DNA of 64,000 bases from JBCBGF01 sp038526915 (GCA_038526915.1 JBCBGF010000003.1:310001-374000); one strand, 5' to 3'; positions 1-9,876 are shown, numbered from the stretch's first letter. Made by a program: numbers and translations. Notes: generated from the letters alone by a model not told the origin.

Positions 1-281
1 TTGCCAAGGGCCCCGGGCCCCGCATGCCCTCAGATTCGCCAGATGCGCTGGAAAGTTTGTCAGTTTTTGTCTCACAGGGGAGTTGGCATCCGGTGACCCG
101 CCTTGGTGCCTACCAAGTGACCAACGCCGCCCCGACCGGCCCATCTCACCAGCGCAAGCACCGCACGGCACCGTCCTAACCGATAGGTCCGGGGCGCACC
201 CCATCCCCTCGTGACGGACCGGACGATCCGCGGCCCACGCCGCATTACCTCGCCCGAAGACACATCCACACGAGGTTACTT

Positions 282-1025
282 ATGCACTCTCACGCCTACG
301 CTCTCCCCATCACCGTTGCCCTCTTCAGCGCGGCGGCCCCAGCAACCGTATGGGCAGAAGGGCAGTTCACAATCGGCCTGGGCGCCGCGAACAGCTCGGC
401 CTTCTATGTGGGCGAGGGGAGAACATCGGGGATCTTCCCGTTCCTCTCTTACGAGAACGGCCCGTTCCAAATCGGGTTTGACGGGATCCGCTACGGCTTT
501 GACACCACGGACAACGTCACCCTCTCCGTAGGCTTAGCACCGCGTGGCAGACCGGACTTCCCCGACACAGCCCTGTTTCGCGGGCTCGACCGTGACGACA
601 CGGCCGAGGCGTTGGTCGCCCTCGAATACCGCCTCAGTCCGGGCACGGGGCTCGCGCTGTCGGCCCAAACCGACATTCTGGGGGAACATGACGGGACAGA
701 GGTTTCCGCCGCATTCGTGGCAGGCCATCCGCTCGGCCCGGTCATGCTTGAGATGCAAACGGGGTTCACGTGGCGCAGCGCGGGTCTCAACGACTATCTC
801 GTTGGCGTCAGCGCGGCAGAGGCGACGGCGCAACGCGCAGCCTACGCGCCCGGCGCGACAACCTCCCCCTTCGTCAGCGTCAGCGCGACCTATCCGATGA
901 GCGACACCATGGCCCTCATCGGCAATCTCTCGTTCGCGCATCTGGGCGACGCCTACCGCGACAGCCCCCTCGTCGGGCGCCGGTCCACGACGTCGGCAAG
1001 CTTCGGCGTCGTGGTGTCGTTTTAG
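282..1025 (+). CDS. MipA/OmpV family outer membrane protein
   Basis: A 247-residue protein with a Sec signal peptide (cleavage probably after the Ala near residue 25) followed by alternating amphipathic beta strands and a C-terminal Phe, as expected of an outer membrane beta-barrel. The mature start and strand pattern match the MipA/OmpV family, whose members are scaffold or porin-like barrel proteins of the outer membrane. It sits upstream of a surface lipoprotein and a Slam-type barrel on the same strand, but a 370-bp gap separates them, so co-transcription is uncertain. The ligand, if any, cannot be read from sequence. Confidence 0.8.
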   Translation: MHSHAYALPITVALFSAAAPATVWAEGQFTIGLGAANSSAFYVGEGRTSGIFPFLSYENGPFQIGFDGIRYGFDTTDNVTLSVGLAPRGRPDFPDTALFRGLDRDDTAEALVALEYRLSPGTGLALSAQTDILGEHDGTEVSAAFVAGHPLGPVMLEMQTGFTWRSAGLNDYLVGVSAAEATAQRAAYAPGATTSPFVSVSATYPMSDTMALIGNLSFAHLGDAYRDSPLVGRRSTTSASFGVVVSF

Positions 1026-1395
1026 GGTCCCGACCCGAGGCCACCCCGCGCGTCCGGCTGTTCAGGAACGGACACCGCGCCGTCCCATCCAGACGCATGC
1101 CGGCCCGGGCACCGTTAGATCAGGCTTTGAGACAACCGACACATATCGAGACAGGACATGTCGAACCTAAAACTCGCGACCCTGATGATCTGCGTGGTCA
1201 TCGGGCATGCGCATGACTCCAAAAGCAGCCCTAGCGGCGCGTGCGTTACCAGCACGCACGCTGCGGTCGGGATCCACGGCGGCCAGATATGGCCGTTCCA
1301 TCGGAACGCGCGGCGCACCCACAAGGCCGATATGGCCGTAGGCGATTCAGGCCTCGCGCCACTCACAACCCGTTAACGCGTTTCAGGAGAACGAC
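1026..1395. other. Gene-poor gap before the lipoprotein gene
   Basis: No convincing gene. A 72-codon frame at 1158-1376 begins like a short signal peptide but has no clear ribosome binding site and its remainder looks random, so I leave it out. A perfect 8-bp stem with a 7-base loop lies at 1239-1261. Two near-identical blocks, GGCCAGATATGGCC at 1281 and GGCCGATATGGCC at 1325, could be a tandem operator for the lipoprotein/Slam pair. That is only a guess from symmetry. Confidence 0.4.
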
Positions 1396-2022
1396 ATGAG
1401 ACAGATTGCAACACTCGGTCTGCTGGTCTGCGCAAGCGCGCTTGCCTTGGCAGGGTGCACGACCTCCTCCACCAGCCGCTCTGGCGGGGGCGGCGGGCCG
1501 ATCCCGGCTGGTGCCTCCACAGACAGCAGGATCGTGGTGCTGGGCGCCAACGCGACAGTGCCCGACGTGGGCATCGACAAAAACAACTCCACCACCGTCA
1601 CATCCCAGACCACCCTCGGCGTCTTTGCCTATCAGATCGGCCCCGTCGCAGGGCAGAACGCCTATCTCGGGGTCGCCGGGGTCGCCCCCAGCGCACTGGT
1701 TGGAGGCGCACCCACCACGGCCAGCGCGACCTATCGCGGGACCTACAGCCTGAGCTACGCCGACCGGACCGAGTTCAATGGGCCGGTCTCAGGCAACATC
1801 ACCCTCAACGCCGATTTCGCCAACCAAAGGCTGACGGGCCAGTCCGGCGATCTGAGTGTCGATGGCCGTCTGGCAGGACAAACCATCGGTGGCACCGCCA
1901 GCTATCGTGGCGTGGACGCCGACCTGAACGGCCGGATCGGCGACGTCGGGGCCATCGGCGCCTTCGCCGGTGATACCAATGACGCGGTCCTCGTCGGGGG
2001 CTTCTCCGCATTCCGGAATTGA
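1396..2022 (+). CDS. TbpB-like surface lipoprotein, probable Slam substrate
   Basis: A 208-residue lipoprotein. The lipobox LALAGC puts the lipidated Cys at residue 21, followed by a Ser/Gly-rich linker. The rest reads as a small Gly/Ala-rich beta-barrel: a strand-rich region with a GTYSLSY segment and a terminal VGGFSAF segment, typical of TbpB/factor-H-binding-protein-like 8-stranded domains. A good ribosome binding site (AGGAGA) lies about 7 bases before the ATG. Its stop codon overlaps the start of a Slam homologue, the usual arrangement of a Slam exporter and its cargo. It is probably displayed on the cell surface and binds a host or environmental ligand, possibly metal- or haem-related; the ligand is unknown. 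Confidence 0.72.
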   Translation: MRQIATLGLLVCASALALAGCTTSSTSRSGGGGGPIPAGASTDSRIVVLGANATVPDVGIDKNNSTTVTSQTTLGVFAYQIGPVAGQNAYLGVAGVAPSALVGGAPTTASATYRGTYSLSYADRTEFNGPVSGNITLNADFANQRLTGQSGDLSVDGRLAGQTIGGTASYRGVDADLNGRIGDVGAIGAFAGDTNDAVLVGGFSAFRN

Positions 2023-3335
2023 CCCCTCTCAGGTTGATGGTGGGCCAACGCACGGCGCGGCTTCGCAGGCTCGCACTGGCGATGGTCTGCCTGTGCGCTG
2101 TGCTGTGCTGGCCGCACCCAGGCGCTGCCGTGACAGATATCGCCCTCGTGCAACTGATCGCCACCGGCCAGCTCGATGCCGCGCGCGCCGCCTTTGAGGC
2201 CCGCGGGCCGACCGAGACGGATTGGCTCTTCTTCGAGGGTCGCGTTGCCAAGGCGCGCGGTGATTTTTCCGCGGCGGCTCACCTCTTTCGCGAGGTGTTA
2301 CGCCGCACGCCCACCTACATCGCCGCAAGGCGCGAGCTCGCGCACACCCTCTTGCTGGCGGGGGAATACCGCGCCTCCGCGCACCACTTCCAGGCGCTGC
2401 TTCGATCCGACCCGGATGTGCGGCACCACGATGGATATCAGCAGTTTCTGAACAAGATCGACCAGCTCCGCCCGTTTTCCGTGAGCGGCACATTCGCGAT
2501 CATCTCATCCAGCAACGTCAACCGCGGCAGTTCCCAGGACGTGTTCCGCCCCGGCATCCCGGACCTGCCCCCGCTCACCATCACCAGCGGGGCCGACGCG
2601 GCAACCGGCATCGCGCTCGGCCTTTCGGTCAGGCGCCTGTGGGCCATGGGCAATGGCGCGCGCTGGGCGCTGCACGGGGGGCTTGTCATGCGGGATTTCC
2701 CGGGCCGCAGCAACGACACCCGGTCGGTCTCCGCGCGGATCAGCTACGGCCAAAACCGCCCGGATCTGCGATGGTCGCTTGGCCCCTCTGCGCGCCTGCG
2801 CTGGTCGGACACCGACAGCGAAAGCCTCGTCCTCGGGATCGACGCCGGGGTCGAACGGCGTCTGGGCCCCGACAGGTCACTCTTCATCTCCGGTAGCCTG
2901 AGGCACACCGATGTCGACGCGGGCAACACCACAGATGGGTATCAGGTCCAAGCGGCGGGCGGGATCAACACCGCAGCTTTCGGGGGTGTGCTGTCCATCG
3001 GCCTGCGCGCCTCTCTCGATCGCCCACAGACCGCGCATTTCCAGTACGATGGTCTCAGCGGCTTTGCCCAGATCTCACAGGCGTGGTCCGGGGGCTTCAG
3101 CGGGGCGCTGGGGCTGGAGATCGGCGGGCGCTCCTACCGCGAAAACTTCCCGCTTGCCAGCGAGGAACGGCAAGATCGCTTCGCCCACGTCTCCGTCTCA
3201 GTGAGGCACGCCGCCCTTCGCATCGGCCGCTTTTCCCCTGCGCTTGACTGCACCTTCGGTCGCACGGCCAGCAACATCGCCTTCTACGATTACGATCTGG
3301 CCGAATGCTCCATCTCGTTTTCGATCGCGTTCTAG
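2019..3335 (+). CDS. Slam (surface lipoprotein assembly modulator) outer membrane protein
   Basis: A 438-residue protein: signal-peptide-like N-terminus to about residue 37, TPR-like helical repeats at about 40-140, then the family hallmark (RPFSVSG followed by SSSNVNRGS near 152-172) and a C-terminal strand-rich barrel ending in Phe. This is the architecture of Slam (DUF560), which moves lipoproteins to the outer surface. The TTG start at 2019 overlaps the lipoprotein stop (ATTGA). An ATG at 2037 is the alternative and would still leave a signal peptide. Length is close to known Slams. Overlap with the upstream TbpB-like lipoprotein gene strongly suggests that protein is its cargo. Confidence 0.8.
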   Translation: MTPLRLMVGQRTARLRRLALAMVCLCAVLCWPHPGAAVTDIALVQLIATGQLDAARAAFEARGPTETDWLFFEGRVAKARGDFSAAAHLFREVLRRTPTYIAARRELAHTLLLAGEYRASAHHFQALLRSDPDVRHHDGYQQFLNKIDQLRPFSVSGTFAIISSSNVNRGSSQDVFRPGIPDLPPLTITSGADAATGIALGLSVRRLWAMGNGARWALHGGLVMRDFPGRSNDTRSVSARISYGQNRPDLRWSLGPSARLRWSDTDSESLVLGIDAGVERRLGPDRSLFISGSLRHTDVDAGNTTDGYQVQAAGGINTAAFGGVLSIGLRASLDRPQTAHFQYDGLSGFAQISQAWSGGFSGALGLEIGGRSYRENFPLASEERQDRFAHVSVSVRHAALRIGRFSPALDCTFGRTASNIAFYDYDLAECSISFSIAF

Positions 3336-3536
3336 CGCATGGGGCGTCGCGACACCGGTCGACGACCACCGACCACGTCCGAACCAGCAGGACCGGACGC
3401 ATCGGATGGCGCGCGTGCCTACAGTCTTGGCCAAACGCCGCGCGGCGTCTGCGGGTTTGACCCATGCGCCCGCCTTCGCCGAGCTTATCTTTTTAGAGTG
3501 CCATCCAACGCCACCAACCGAACAAGGACCCCTCCC

Positions 3537-4775
3537 ATGCGTGTTCGAAAACTCACCCAAGCCGCATTTGCCAGTCTTCTCGCCCTTCTGGGGCTCACCG
3601 TGGCAGCAACCGCACAAAACACCACGATCGCCGAGGGCGGCAGCCCCAGCCCCTCAGCCGCGATTGTTCGGCTGTTTACCGAAACGCCGATCCGGGCGGA
3701 GTGGTTCACGCCAGAGTTCGCCACCGCCGTGACACCCCCGCAAGTCCAAAGCATCATCGACGATCTGGTCCGCGACTACGGCGCCTTTGTGAGTGCCGAG
3801 ATTGAGGGGCGCGCCGGGGTCATCCGCCTGGAACGCGCGCTTATTCCGACCCAGATTACCCTCGACGGGGCGGGCCGGATCGCCGGGCTCTTGTTGCAGC
3901 CGCCACAACTGACGGGCGCGGATGTGGGCGATATCACAAACGATATCCTGGGCGCGGCCCTTGGCGATGTCGCCGTGATGGCCGCGGAACACAACGCCGA
4001 TGGCACATGGCGCATGCTTGCCGCGCATCGCACAGACGCGCCCATGGCCGTGGGCTCGGCCTTCAAGCTCGCGGTGCTGCGGGCCTATGAGGATGCCATT
4101 GCCGACGGGGCCTTGGCGCGCGACGATGTCGTGCCCTTGGCCCCGGAGGACAGATCTCTGCCGTCTGGCGTGTTGCAAGACATGCAGGCCGGCGTTCCCA
4201 TCACGCTTGAGGCCTTGGCGGGCTTGATGATCCAGCAAAGCGACAACACGGCCACAGACGCGCTGATGCGAGTTGTCGGTCGCGAGGCCATCGAAGCGCT
4301 GTCCCCGCGCAATCAGCCTTTTTTGACCACAGCAGAGCTCTTCAAACTGATCTCCATCGACGGCGACGCAGCGCGCGCGGCCTTTGCTGCGGGAGACGTG
4401 GGTGAAAAGCGTCGAGTGCTGGACGATCTCGCCGCGGTTCCCCTGCCGGCGGCGCGCGACATCGGGGGGCGCGCGACATGGGCCGAGGCCGAATGGATGT
4501 TCACAGCCCATGAGCTTTGCGATCTTCTGGTCTCCTTACGCGACGCGCCAGCACTGGGTGGGGCCGCCAACCCGATTGTGGCCGCCGAAGGCTGGCGGTG
4601 GATCGGCTTCAAAGGCGGGTCCGAATACGGCGTCCTCAACCTCTCAGCCGCGGGTGTCACACCCGATGGACGGACGGTCTGTGCCGTGGTCACGGCGAAC
4701 GCGTCCGAGGCGCAACCGGAGACCCGGATCGGCTTTCTCTTCGGGTCGCTCTTCCGAAGCCTGGCAAACGCCTAG
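3537..4775 (+). CDS. Secreted beta-lactamase-fold serine hydrolase (ORF12-like)
   Basis: A 412-residue protein with a signal peptide (residues 1-26). The frame is open further upstream, but I chose the ATG at 3537 because the signal peptide begins there. The C-terminal half is a class A beta-lactamase/PBP fold: SxxK motif GSAFK (Ser174, Lys177), SDN motif QQSDN (Ser235), and a KGG segment in GFKGGSEYG replacing the KTG triad. The N-terminal 120 residues resemble the small alpha/beta domain before the hydrolase fold in ORF12 of clavulanate clusters. Hydrolysis of a beta-lactam is possible but not shown; a periplasmic esterase or peptidase role is as likely. Confidence 0.75.
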   Translation: MRVRKLTQAAFASLLALLGLTVAATAQNTTIAEGGSPSPSAAIVRLFTETPIRAEWFTPEFATAVTPPQVQSIIDDLVRDYGAFVSAEIEGRAGVIRLERALIPTQITLDGAGRIAGLLLQPPQLTGADVGDITNDILGAALGDVAVMAAEHNADGTWRMLAAHRTDAPMAVGSAFKLAVLRAYEDAIADGALARDDVVPLAPEDRSLPSGVLQDMQAGVPITLEALAGLMIQQSDNTATDALMRVVGREAIEALSPRNQPFLTTAELFKLISIDGDAARAAFAAGDVGEKRRVLDDLAAVPLPAARDIGGRATWAEAEWMFTAHELCDLLVSLRDAPALGGAANPIVAAEGWRWIGFKGGSEYGVLNLSAAGVTPDGRTVCAVVTANASEAQPETRIGFLFGSLFRSLANA

Positions 4776-4934
4776 CGCCGGGACGGGACAGGGCAGGGGG
4801 CCATGCGCACTCTGGGAGGTATCAGGATGTCCACGCGCACGGGCACGGACAGTCACCGGGTAGGGTCGGGCCAAGACCGCCCCCATGTCGCCGGTGTCAT
4901 TTCTTGAAACCGATCCCCAAGGACCCTTCCTGCC

Positions 4935-5756
4935 ATGCGCACGGACACGCTTTACCCTGCCAACACCGCTCAATCCCTTGCACCGGTCTCGCCCCTGTCA
5001 CTGCTCGACACTGTGTGGATACACGGCGGCGGTCTGGCGGGGGACACCTGGCGCCACATCACCGCCCGGTACCCGCGCGCACGAACGCCCGACCTTCCAG
5101 GGCACGGCCACGCACCCGCACCGGCACTCCCCCGGGTGGAGCTTTACGCCGATGCGCTTGCCGCATCGGTCCCGAGCGGCGCGGTCCTTATCGGGCATTC
5201 CCTGGGGGGCATGGTTGCGATGGAGTTGGCTGCCCGCCAGTCGCCCCAGATCACCGCCCTGATCCTGATCGAAACCGTTCCAACCCTCCGCGACCGGGCG
5301 ACAAGCCGCCTGACGGCCCAACTCGTCAAGAACCTCTTTCGACACGCGCCAAGATCCTTGTTGGCCTGGATGGCAGGCCTCGGTGCATGCGACCGGACGC
5401 GCAGCGAGTTGCGCCGCCAGTTGATGCGCATGGATAAGGCCAGCATCGCCACAGCCCTTACCGCATCGGCGCGGTATGACGGGCGCTACCGCCTGCCACA
5501 GATCACGGTGCCGACGCTGGTGGTCGTCGGCCAGGATCAAACGGCAACCCACCATGGCGCCGCGCTGATCGCAGACCGCATTGCGGGCGCTGAGGTCGCG
5601 ACGCTGCCAGGCGGACATATGCTCCACACCGACAACCCAAGCGGTCTGAGATGCGTGATCGAGGATTTCCTCCGGCGAACGGTGCTAAATCATTCACGGT
5701 GCCTAGGCGGGGCAGACACCCAAGGCGCTCTCACCCGACGTCAGCGCAACCCCTGA
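4935..5756 (+). CDS. Alpha/beta hydrolase
   Basis: A 273-residue alpha/beta hydrolase without a signal peptide. It shows an HGGG oxyanion-hole segment (residues 30-33), the nucleophile elbow GHSLGG with Ser89, a likely acid in GQDQ, and the catalytic His in PGGHMLH near residue 230. The substrate is unknown. The closest general type is the homoserine acetyltransferase/haloperoxidase-like esterases. The last 25 residues are low complexity and may be non-structural. A convergent gene for a second alpha/beta hydrolase lies 48 bp downstream. Confidence 0.75.
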   Translation: MRTDTLYPANTAQSLAPVSPLSLLDTVWIHGGGLAGDTWRHITARYPRARTPDLPGHGHAPAPALPRVELYADALAASVPSGAVLIGHSLGGMVAMELAARQSPQITALILIETVPTLRDRATSRLTAQLVKNLFRHAPRSLLAWMAGLGACDRTRSELRRQLMRMDKASIATALTASARYDGRYRLPQITVPTLVVVGQDQTATHHGAALIADRIAGAEVATLPGGHMLHTDNPSGLRCVIEDFLRRTVLNHSRCLGGADTQGALTRRQRNP

Positions 5757-5804
5757 ACAAGACGCAAAAAACCGCCCGCCAGCCCCGCATCCCCATCAAA
5801 GCCC

Positions 5805-6647
5805 CTATCCCTTTGGCGCAAAGCCCCCCGCCTGGCCAAGCGCCGGGAACGGCCGCACCTCAGGATCGGCGGGGATCGCCGCGTCTTCGATCCAGCTCAG
5901 AAGGATATGCGCAAAGAGGTCGGGCCGCGCCGCAACCCAAGCATGCCCCCCTGGCACAAAGGCAGCCTGCGCGTTGTCTGAGCGTTCGCGGATCCGCTGC
6001 ACCGAGTCCCTGATCGATTTGGGTTCCCCTGTCCCCGCGAGGGCAAGGAGCGGCACCTCAAGCCTCTGCAACTGATCCCCTGCCTCAAATGCGACAGCGG
6101 CGCGGCCCATCCTGTTCAGCGTGCCAGGGCTGCATGGCGCCTCTGGCCTGGGCCAAAGGGCCGAGTCCTCGGGGATCCCCATCATCCGAGCCGCGCGCTT
6201 GCGGAACCCATAGCGCGTCGTTAGCGGCGACAGGAGCATGCCAAGCGCCACGGCCCAACGCCCCCCTTTGAGAGGTTCGGTTTGAAACCCGCTCAACGTC
6301 ACCGACGACACGACACGCGGGTGGCGCAGCGCCAGCAGAAGGCCGACATAGGCCCCCAGCGACACCCCCGCCACAGGCAGCGGCTGGTTCGGGAAAAGGC
6401 ACCGCATGGCGCCTGCAACAGCATCGGCCGCCGCCTCCAACCCCTCAAACGGCAGGGTGCGGTTCAGCCCGGTCCCGGGCAGGTCGAAGCAAACCGCCCG
6501 ATGATCGGGAAGAAGGGCTGCCACATCCCCCCACATGGCGCCAGACTGATTGGCCCCGTGCAGAAAAATGACCGGGCGTCCGGCCCTGTGGCCCATGTCA
6601 TGGTGGTGGAGGATCTGAGATTTGCACCCTTGGGTGGCGGTGGACAT
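5805..6647 (-). CDS. Alpha/beta hydrolase
   Basis: About 280 residues from the ATG at 6647; an in-frame ATG at 6656 and a longer frame to 6728 exist, but the extra N-terminus is Arg-rich and not family-like. It carries HGANQSG (oxyanion hole), the nucleophile elbow GVSLGA, and the catalytic His in PGGHAW near the end. It resembles the pimeloyl-ester/haloperoxidase type of cytoplasmic esterases. It is transcribed away from a membrane AraC regulator at 6905, so that regulator could control it. Confidence 0.72.
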   Translation of the reverse strand: MSTATQGCKSQILHHHDMGHRAGRPVIFLHGANQSGAMWGDVAALLPDHRAVCFDLPGTGLNRTLPFEGLEAAADAVAGAMRCLFPNQPLPVAGVSLGAYVGLLLALRHPRVVSSVTLSGFQTEPLKGGRWAVALGMLLSPLTTRYGFRKRAARMMGIPEDSALWPRPEAPCSPGTLNRMGRAAVAFEAGDQLQRLEVPLLALAGTGEPKSIRDSVQRIRERSDNAQAAFVPGGHAWVAARPDLFAHILLSWIEDAAIPADPEVRPFPALGQAGGFAPKG

Positions 6648-6904
6648 ATCATTCATTCGTTGGGCGTTTCCTGGCAGGCGCTGACAGCGATTTTCATGCG
6701 CCCGTCTTGCAGCAGAGGCAGCGGTCATGTCGTCCGTATGGCTCTGCCACCGGTCCTGGCCAGCAAGATAGGACAGCCCCCGCCCGCTCAGCGATTGATG
6801 GGGCCAGCGATGCCGGGTAACGTCTGGCGCAGGCCCGGACCATTACCGACCCCGGTCGCACGCTTCCGACCCAATCGCTGCAAAACCACTGCTCAAGACA
6901 CCCG

Positions 6905-8131
6905 ATGCACCCAGAGACAGACATCGTATCTGCCATTCGTTTCGCGGGCGCCGTGGTTGGCCTCGTCTGTTTTGTGACGTTCTACGTCCAGCGCCGCCTG
7001 CACCCGCTGTTTGGCGTGTCGGCGGTGATGTTCTTTGCCTTCACGATCAGCTATGCCTACTTCCTCGCTGGCGCCTTTATCCCTGACCTGTCGGTCGCCG
7101 CCCTGCACGCCACGCATATGCTGGCGATATGGGCCGCAACGATCACGGTGCCTGCGTTCTTCCTGCAGTACAAGCTGTTGCGCAACCTCGACCACAAGAT
7201 CACCCGACGGGACGTGGTTGCCCATGGTCTGTTGCCTGCGATTGCGTTTCTGGTGTTGTTTGCCGCGATATGGCTGCCGCCCTCGGCCATCGTGTCCATC
7301 GCGCAAAGGCCGTCTTTGGGGGGCGAGGCGTTTTGGGTCGCGCTCTCCGGCAAATCCGTCTTCGCCCTCGCGCTTGCGATCTACGTCCAGTGGTTCACCT
7401 ATGTCGGCCTGATCGTCTGGACCCATTGGACCGGTCGCCACGACCTCAAGCGCCGCTTTGGCCGGGATGCCCGGGTCGAGACCGCCTGGATCGCAGCCAC
7501 GATCACCGTATTTTTCATCTTTGCCGGTTTCACAGCCCTGTCGTTCTTTTCCGACCTGCTCCTCGACACGCCGCTGATGACCCCGATACAGCAAGCCGTT
7601 CTGGTCTTTGCCTTCATGCTTCTGGCCGCGCTCAACAGCCTGCGCCAGACGCCCGGGCCCTTTGGCTGGACACGCGCGCGGGAGGGCGGCGGGCCAAGAG
7701 AGACCGGCACCCAGAAATACTCCAAAAGCGCTTTGGCCAAAGAGCACGCCGAACGCATTGAGCGCAAACTCACCGCCGCCATGCAGGACGACAGCTTGTT
7801 CCGCGACCCCAGCCTGTCGCTCACCAAGCTCGCCAAGCACATCGGATCGTCACCAAACTACGTGTCGCAAACCCTCAACGAACACATGAACCAGTCGTTT
7901 TTCGATTTCATCAACCACTGGCGCATCAAAGAGGCCGAAGACCTCCTCACCCGCGACGGCGACGATACCATTCTCAGCATCACCTATGACGTCGGCTTCA
8001 ATTCGCGGTCTGCCTTCTACACGGCGTTCAAGAAACATGTGGGGGTGACCCCGTCGCAATATCGAGCGCAGAAAGGCGCGGGTTCGGTGCAGGGCGCGGG
8101 ACGTATAAGGCCATCGGCGCGGTTGGCGTGA
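6905..8131 (+). CDS. Membrane-anchored AraC-family transcriptional regulator
   Basis: A 408-residue protein. The first 240 residues contain about seven hydrophobic helices, the last 110 an AraC/XylS helix-turn-helix domain (second HTH near YDVGFNSRSAFYTAFKKHVG). A linker rich in charged residues (about 250-290) joins them. AraC domains fused to 7TM-type sensor regions occur in several bacterial groups and are thought to sense an external or membrane signal. It is divergent from the alpha/beta hydrolase gene, with about 250 bp between, so it may regulate that gene. The inducer is unknown. Confidence 0.85.
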   Translation: MHPETDIVSAIRFAGAVVGLVCFVTFYVQRRLHPLFGVSAVMFFAFTISYAYFLAGAFIPDLSVAALHATHMLAIWAATITVPAFFLQYKLLRNLDHKITRRDVVAHGLLPAIAFLVLFAAIWLPPSAIVSIAQRPSLGGEAFWVALSGKSVFALALAIYVQWFTYVGLIVWTHWTGRHDLKRRFGRDARVETAWIAATITVFFIFAGFTALSFFSDLLLDTPLMTPIQQAVLVFAFMLLAALNSLRQTPGPFGWTRAREGGGPRETGTQKYSKSALAKEHAERIERKLTAAMQDDSLFRDPSLSLTKLAKHIGSSPNYVSQTLNEHMNQSFFDFINHWRIKEAEDLLTRDGDDTILSITYDVGFNSRSAFYTAFKKHVGVTPSQYRAQKGAGSVQGAGRIRPSARLA

Positions 8132-8526
8132 GGGGGGGACGGTTGGGTGGAGGTCCTTTGGACGTCGCGGAAGAGGACGCGGCGGCGGGGGGCGGTGCGG
8201 ATGGATAATCGGCAGTGGCGCAGGGCGATGCGGTGATTGGGGTCTGCTAGGTATGGTTGATCCGATGGCGACGGGGGCTGAACTGGGTCAGCTATGCGTT
8301 CTGTGGTGAATGATATGGCGGTGCCGGGCGGGTCGGTACGGTAGGGTGGTAAGTCCTGCCTGGACGAGACTAAGGTTTGCGGCCGGCTTTGCGCTGCGCC
8401 TTGCAACTCGAAGCACGGGAACAGTGACGGCACTCCCTGCGGATAGAGTGGAAATTCCTGTCTGTCTCGATTACGCTTGCAAGGCTCGTGTTTGTCGGTT
8501 GCACGCAAAATCGATTGGGAGGGGCC
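8132..8526. other. Intergenic region without a recognisable gene
   Basis: Reading frames here are short and lack family character or ribosome binding sites. No strong palindrome or repeat was seen. GGGAGGGG at 8517-8524 is the probable ribosome binding site of the TPR gene that follows. Confidence 0.5.
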
Positions 8527-9819
8527 ATGCTGTCGGGTACATTTGCAATACCGCTCGCCGCAGTTTTGCTGAGTGGTCTTATCGGTGGCAAAGCCCTCAC
8601 GGCATCGCCAATCACGTCACCCTCCGCCGTTCCACCGCTTGGTTCCACCCTCCACGTCAACGCGTCGGATACTGAACTCTTCGAACAGGGTATAGCCGCA
8701 CTCAACAACCATCGCCGTGCAATCGATATTTTTTCACAGATGGTCGCGAAGTATCCGGAAAGCGCGGACGGACACCGAGGACGTGCGTGGGTGTACTTGC
8801 AGCGCAAACGATTTGATGAAGCAATTGCAGACTTCACCCGCGTCATGGAGTTGGACCCTGACTATGTTGATGCCTACCGAGGTCGGGCATGGGCTTTGCT
8901 TCATTCCGGACAGTACGATCTGGCGCAGGTTGATTTCGGCGTTGTCGCCGCGCGCGCCCGAAACCCGGCGGAAGGCTTTTATGGCCGAGGCTTGGCCTTC
9001 TACTTTCTAGGGGACACGGCTGCAGCCCGGGCGAATTTTCGGGCATCCATGCGCTACGCGCCCGCTAGAAATGACGCGCTGACCTATACGCGCGACGGTC
9101 AATTCATCTGGGACTTTTCGCAAGGAGAACCGAGGGGAAGTGACAAACGGCGAGGAATATCTCCTCTCGATGCAGACAATACCACGCGGTTAGACGATTG
9201 GCACAGGTACCGAAAGATCCTTAAAGTCTTAGATAACCGAGCGCGCGCGCAACCTGAGGACGCCGACGCCTTGTTCGCACTTGGCGTGGGATATTACCGG
9301 CAGCATGATGATGGACGCAGCGTGCGGGCACCGACGGGACGTGGTGCCGCACAACCTTTCGACCGTGCGCTTGAGATTGACCCAGGGGCAATCGATATTC
9401 TAATGGCGCGCGCGATGTTATGGGGAACGCCATCTGTGGGACGCAACGCGTCCGGTGCCGTCGCCGACTTGACCCGTGTGATTGAATTATCTCCGGATGA
9501 GGTCGAAGCCTATTACCAGCGCGCGTTGATGCTGGCGCTGCGTTGGGATCCCGGCGACGTTGAACAAGCGGTGGGCGACTGTATGACCGCCCTATCTCTT
9601 GCGCCCGACAACCCGACTCTGCCAAGCCTTTGCGAAACGCTTGAAACCCGCTTGTCGAATCTGGAAGACAGACAAAGGCAGCAAGCGGATTTCGACCGAA
9701 GGTATGGAGCGTTAGGTGAAACCTTGGGTTGGGCGGTGATCGGTATGGGGATCATGCATGTGGCGTGCGCGTCATCACAAACCAACGAGCCGTCAAGCGG
9801 TATTGCGGATTGCTTCTAA
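8527..9819 (+). CDS. TPR-repeat protein with N-terminal signal or anchor
   Basis: About 430 residues from the ATG at 8527, chosen because GGGAGG lies just upstream. A GTG 13 codons earlier is the alternative. A hydrophobic N-terminal segment (signal peptide or anchor) is followed by tetratricopeptide repeats: one set around residues 50-170 (ESADGHRGRAWVYLQRKRFD and the next helix pair) and another around 230-370. Base composition is visibly less GC-rich than its neighbours, with more A/T-ending codons, consistent with later acquisition. It is probably a periplasmic protein-protein adaptor. No partner is encoded next to it. Confidence 0.7.
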   Translation: MLSGTFAIPLAAVLLSGLIGGKALTASPITSPSAVPPLGSTLHVNASDTELFEQGIAALNNHRRAIDIFSQMVAKYPESADGHRGRAWVYLQRKRFDEAIADFTRVMELDPDYVDAYRGRAWALLHSGQYDLAQVDFGVVAARARNPAEGFYGRGLAFYFLGDTAAARANFRASMRYAPARNDALTYTRDGQFIWDFSQGEPRGSDKRRGISPLDADNTTRLDDWHRYRKILKVLDNRARAQPEDADALFALGVGYYRQHDDGRSVRAPTGRGAAQPFDRALEIDPGAIDILMARAMLWGTPSVGRNASGAVADLTRVIELSPDEVEAYYQRALMLALRWDPGDVEQAVGDCMTALSLAPDNPTLPSLCETLETRLSNLEDRQRQQADFDRRYGALGETLGWAVIGMGIMHVACASSQTNEPSSGIADCF

Positions 9820-9876
9820 GAAATAACCGCACAACGCGCGTGCTTGGCTGAGGCAAGAGGACAATGATCTCCTCCC

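Noticed and set aside
1158..1376. 72-codon frame with a short hydrophobic start
   Set aside because: Only the first 16 residues resemble a signal peptide; the remainder covers a hairpin and repeated blocks.
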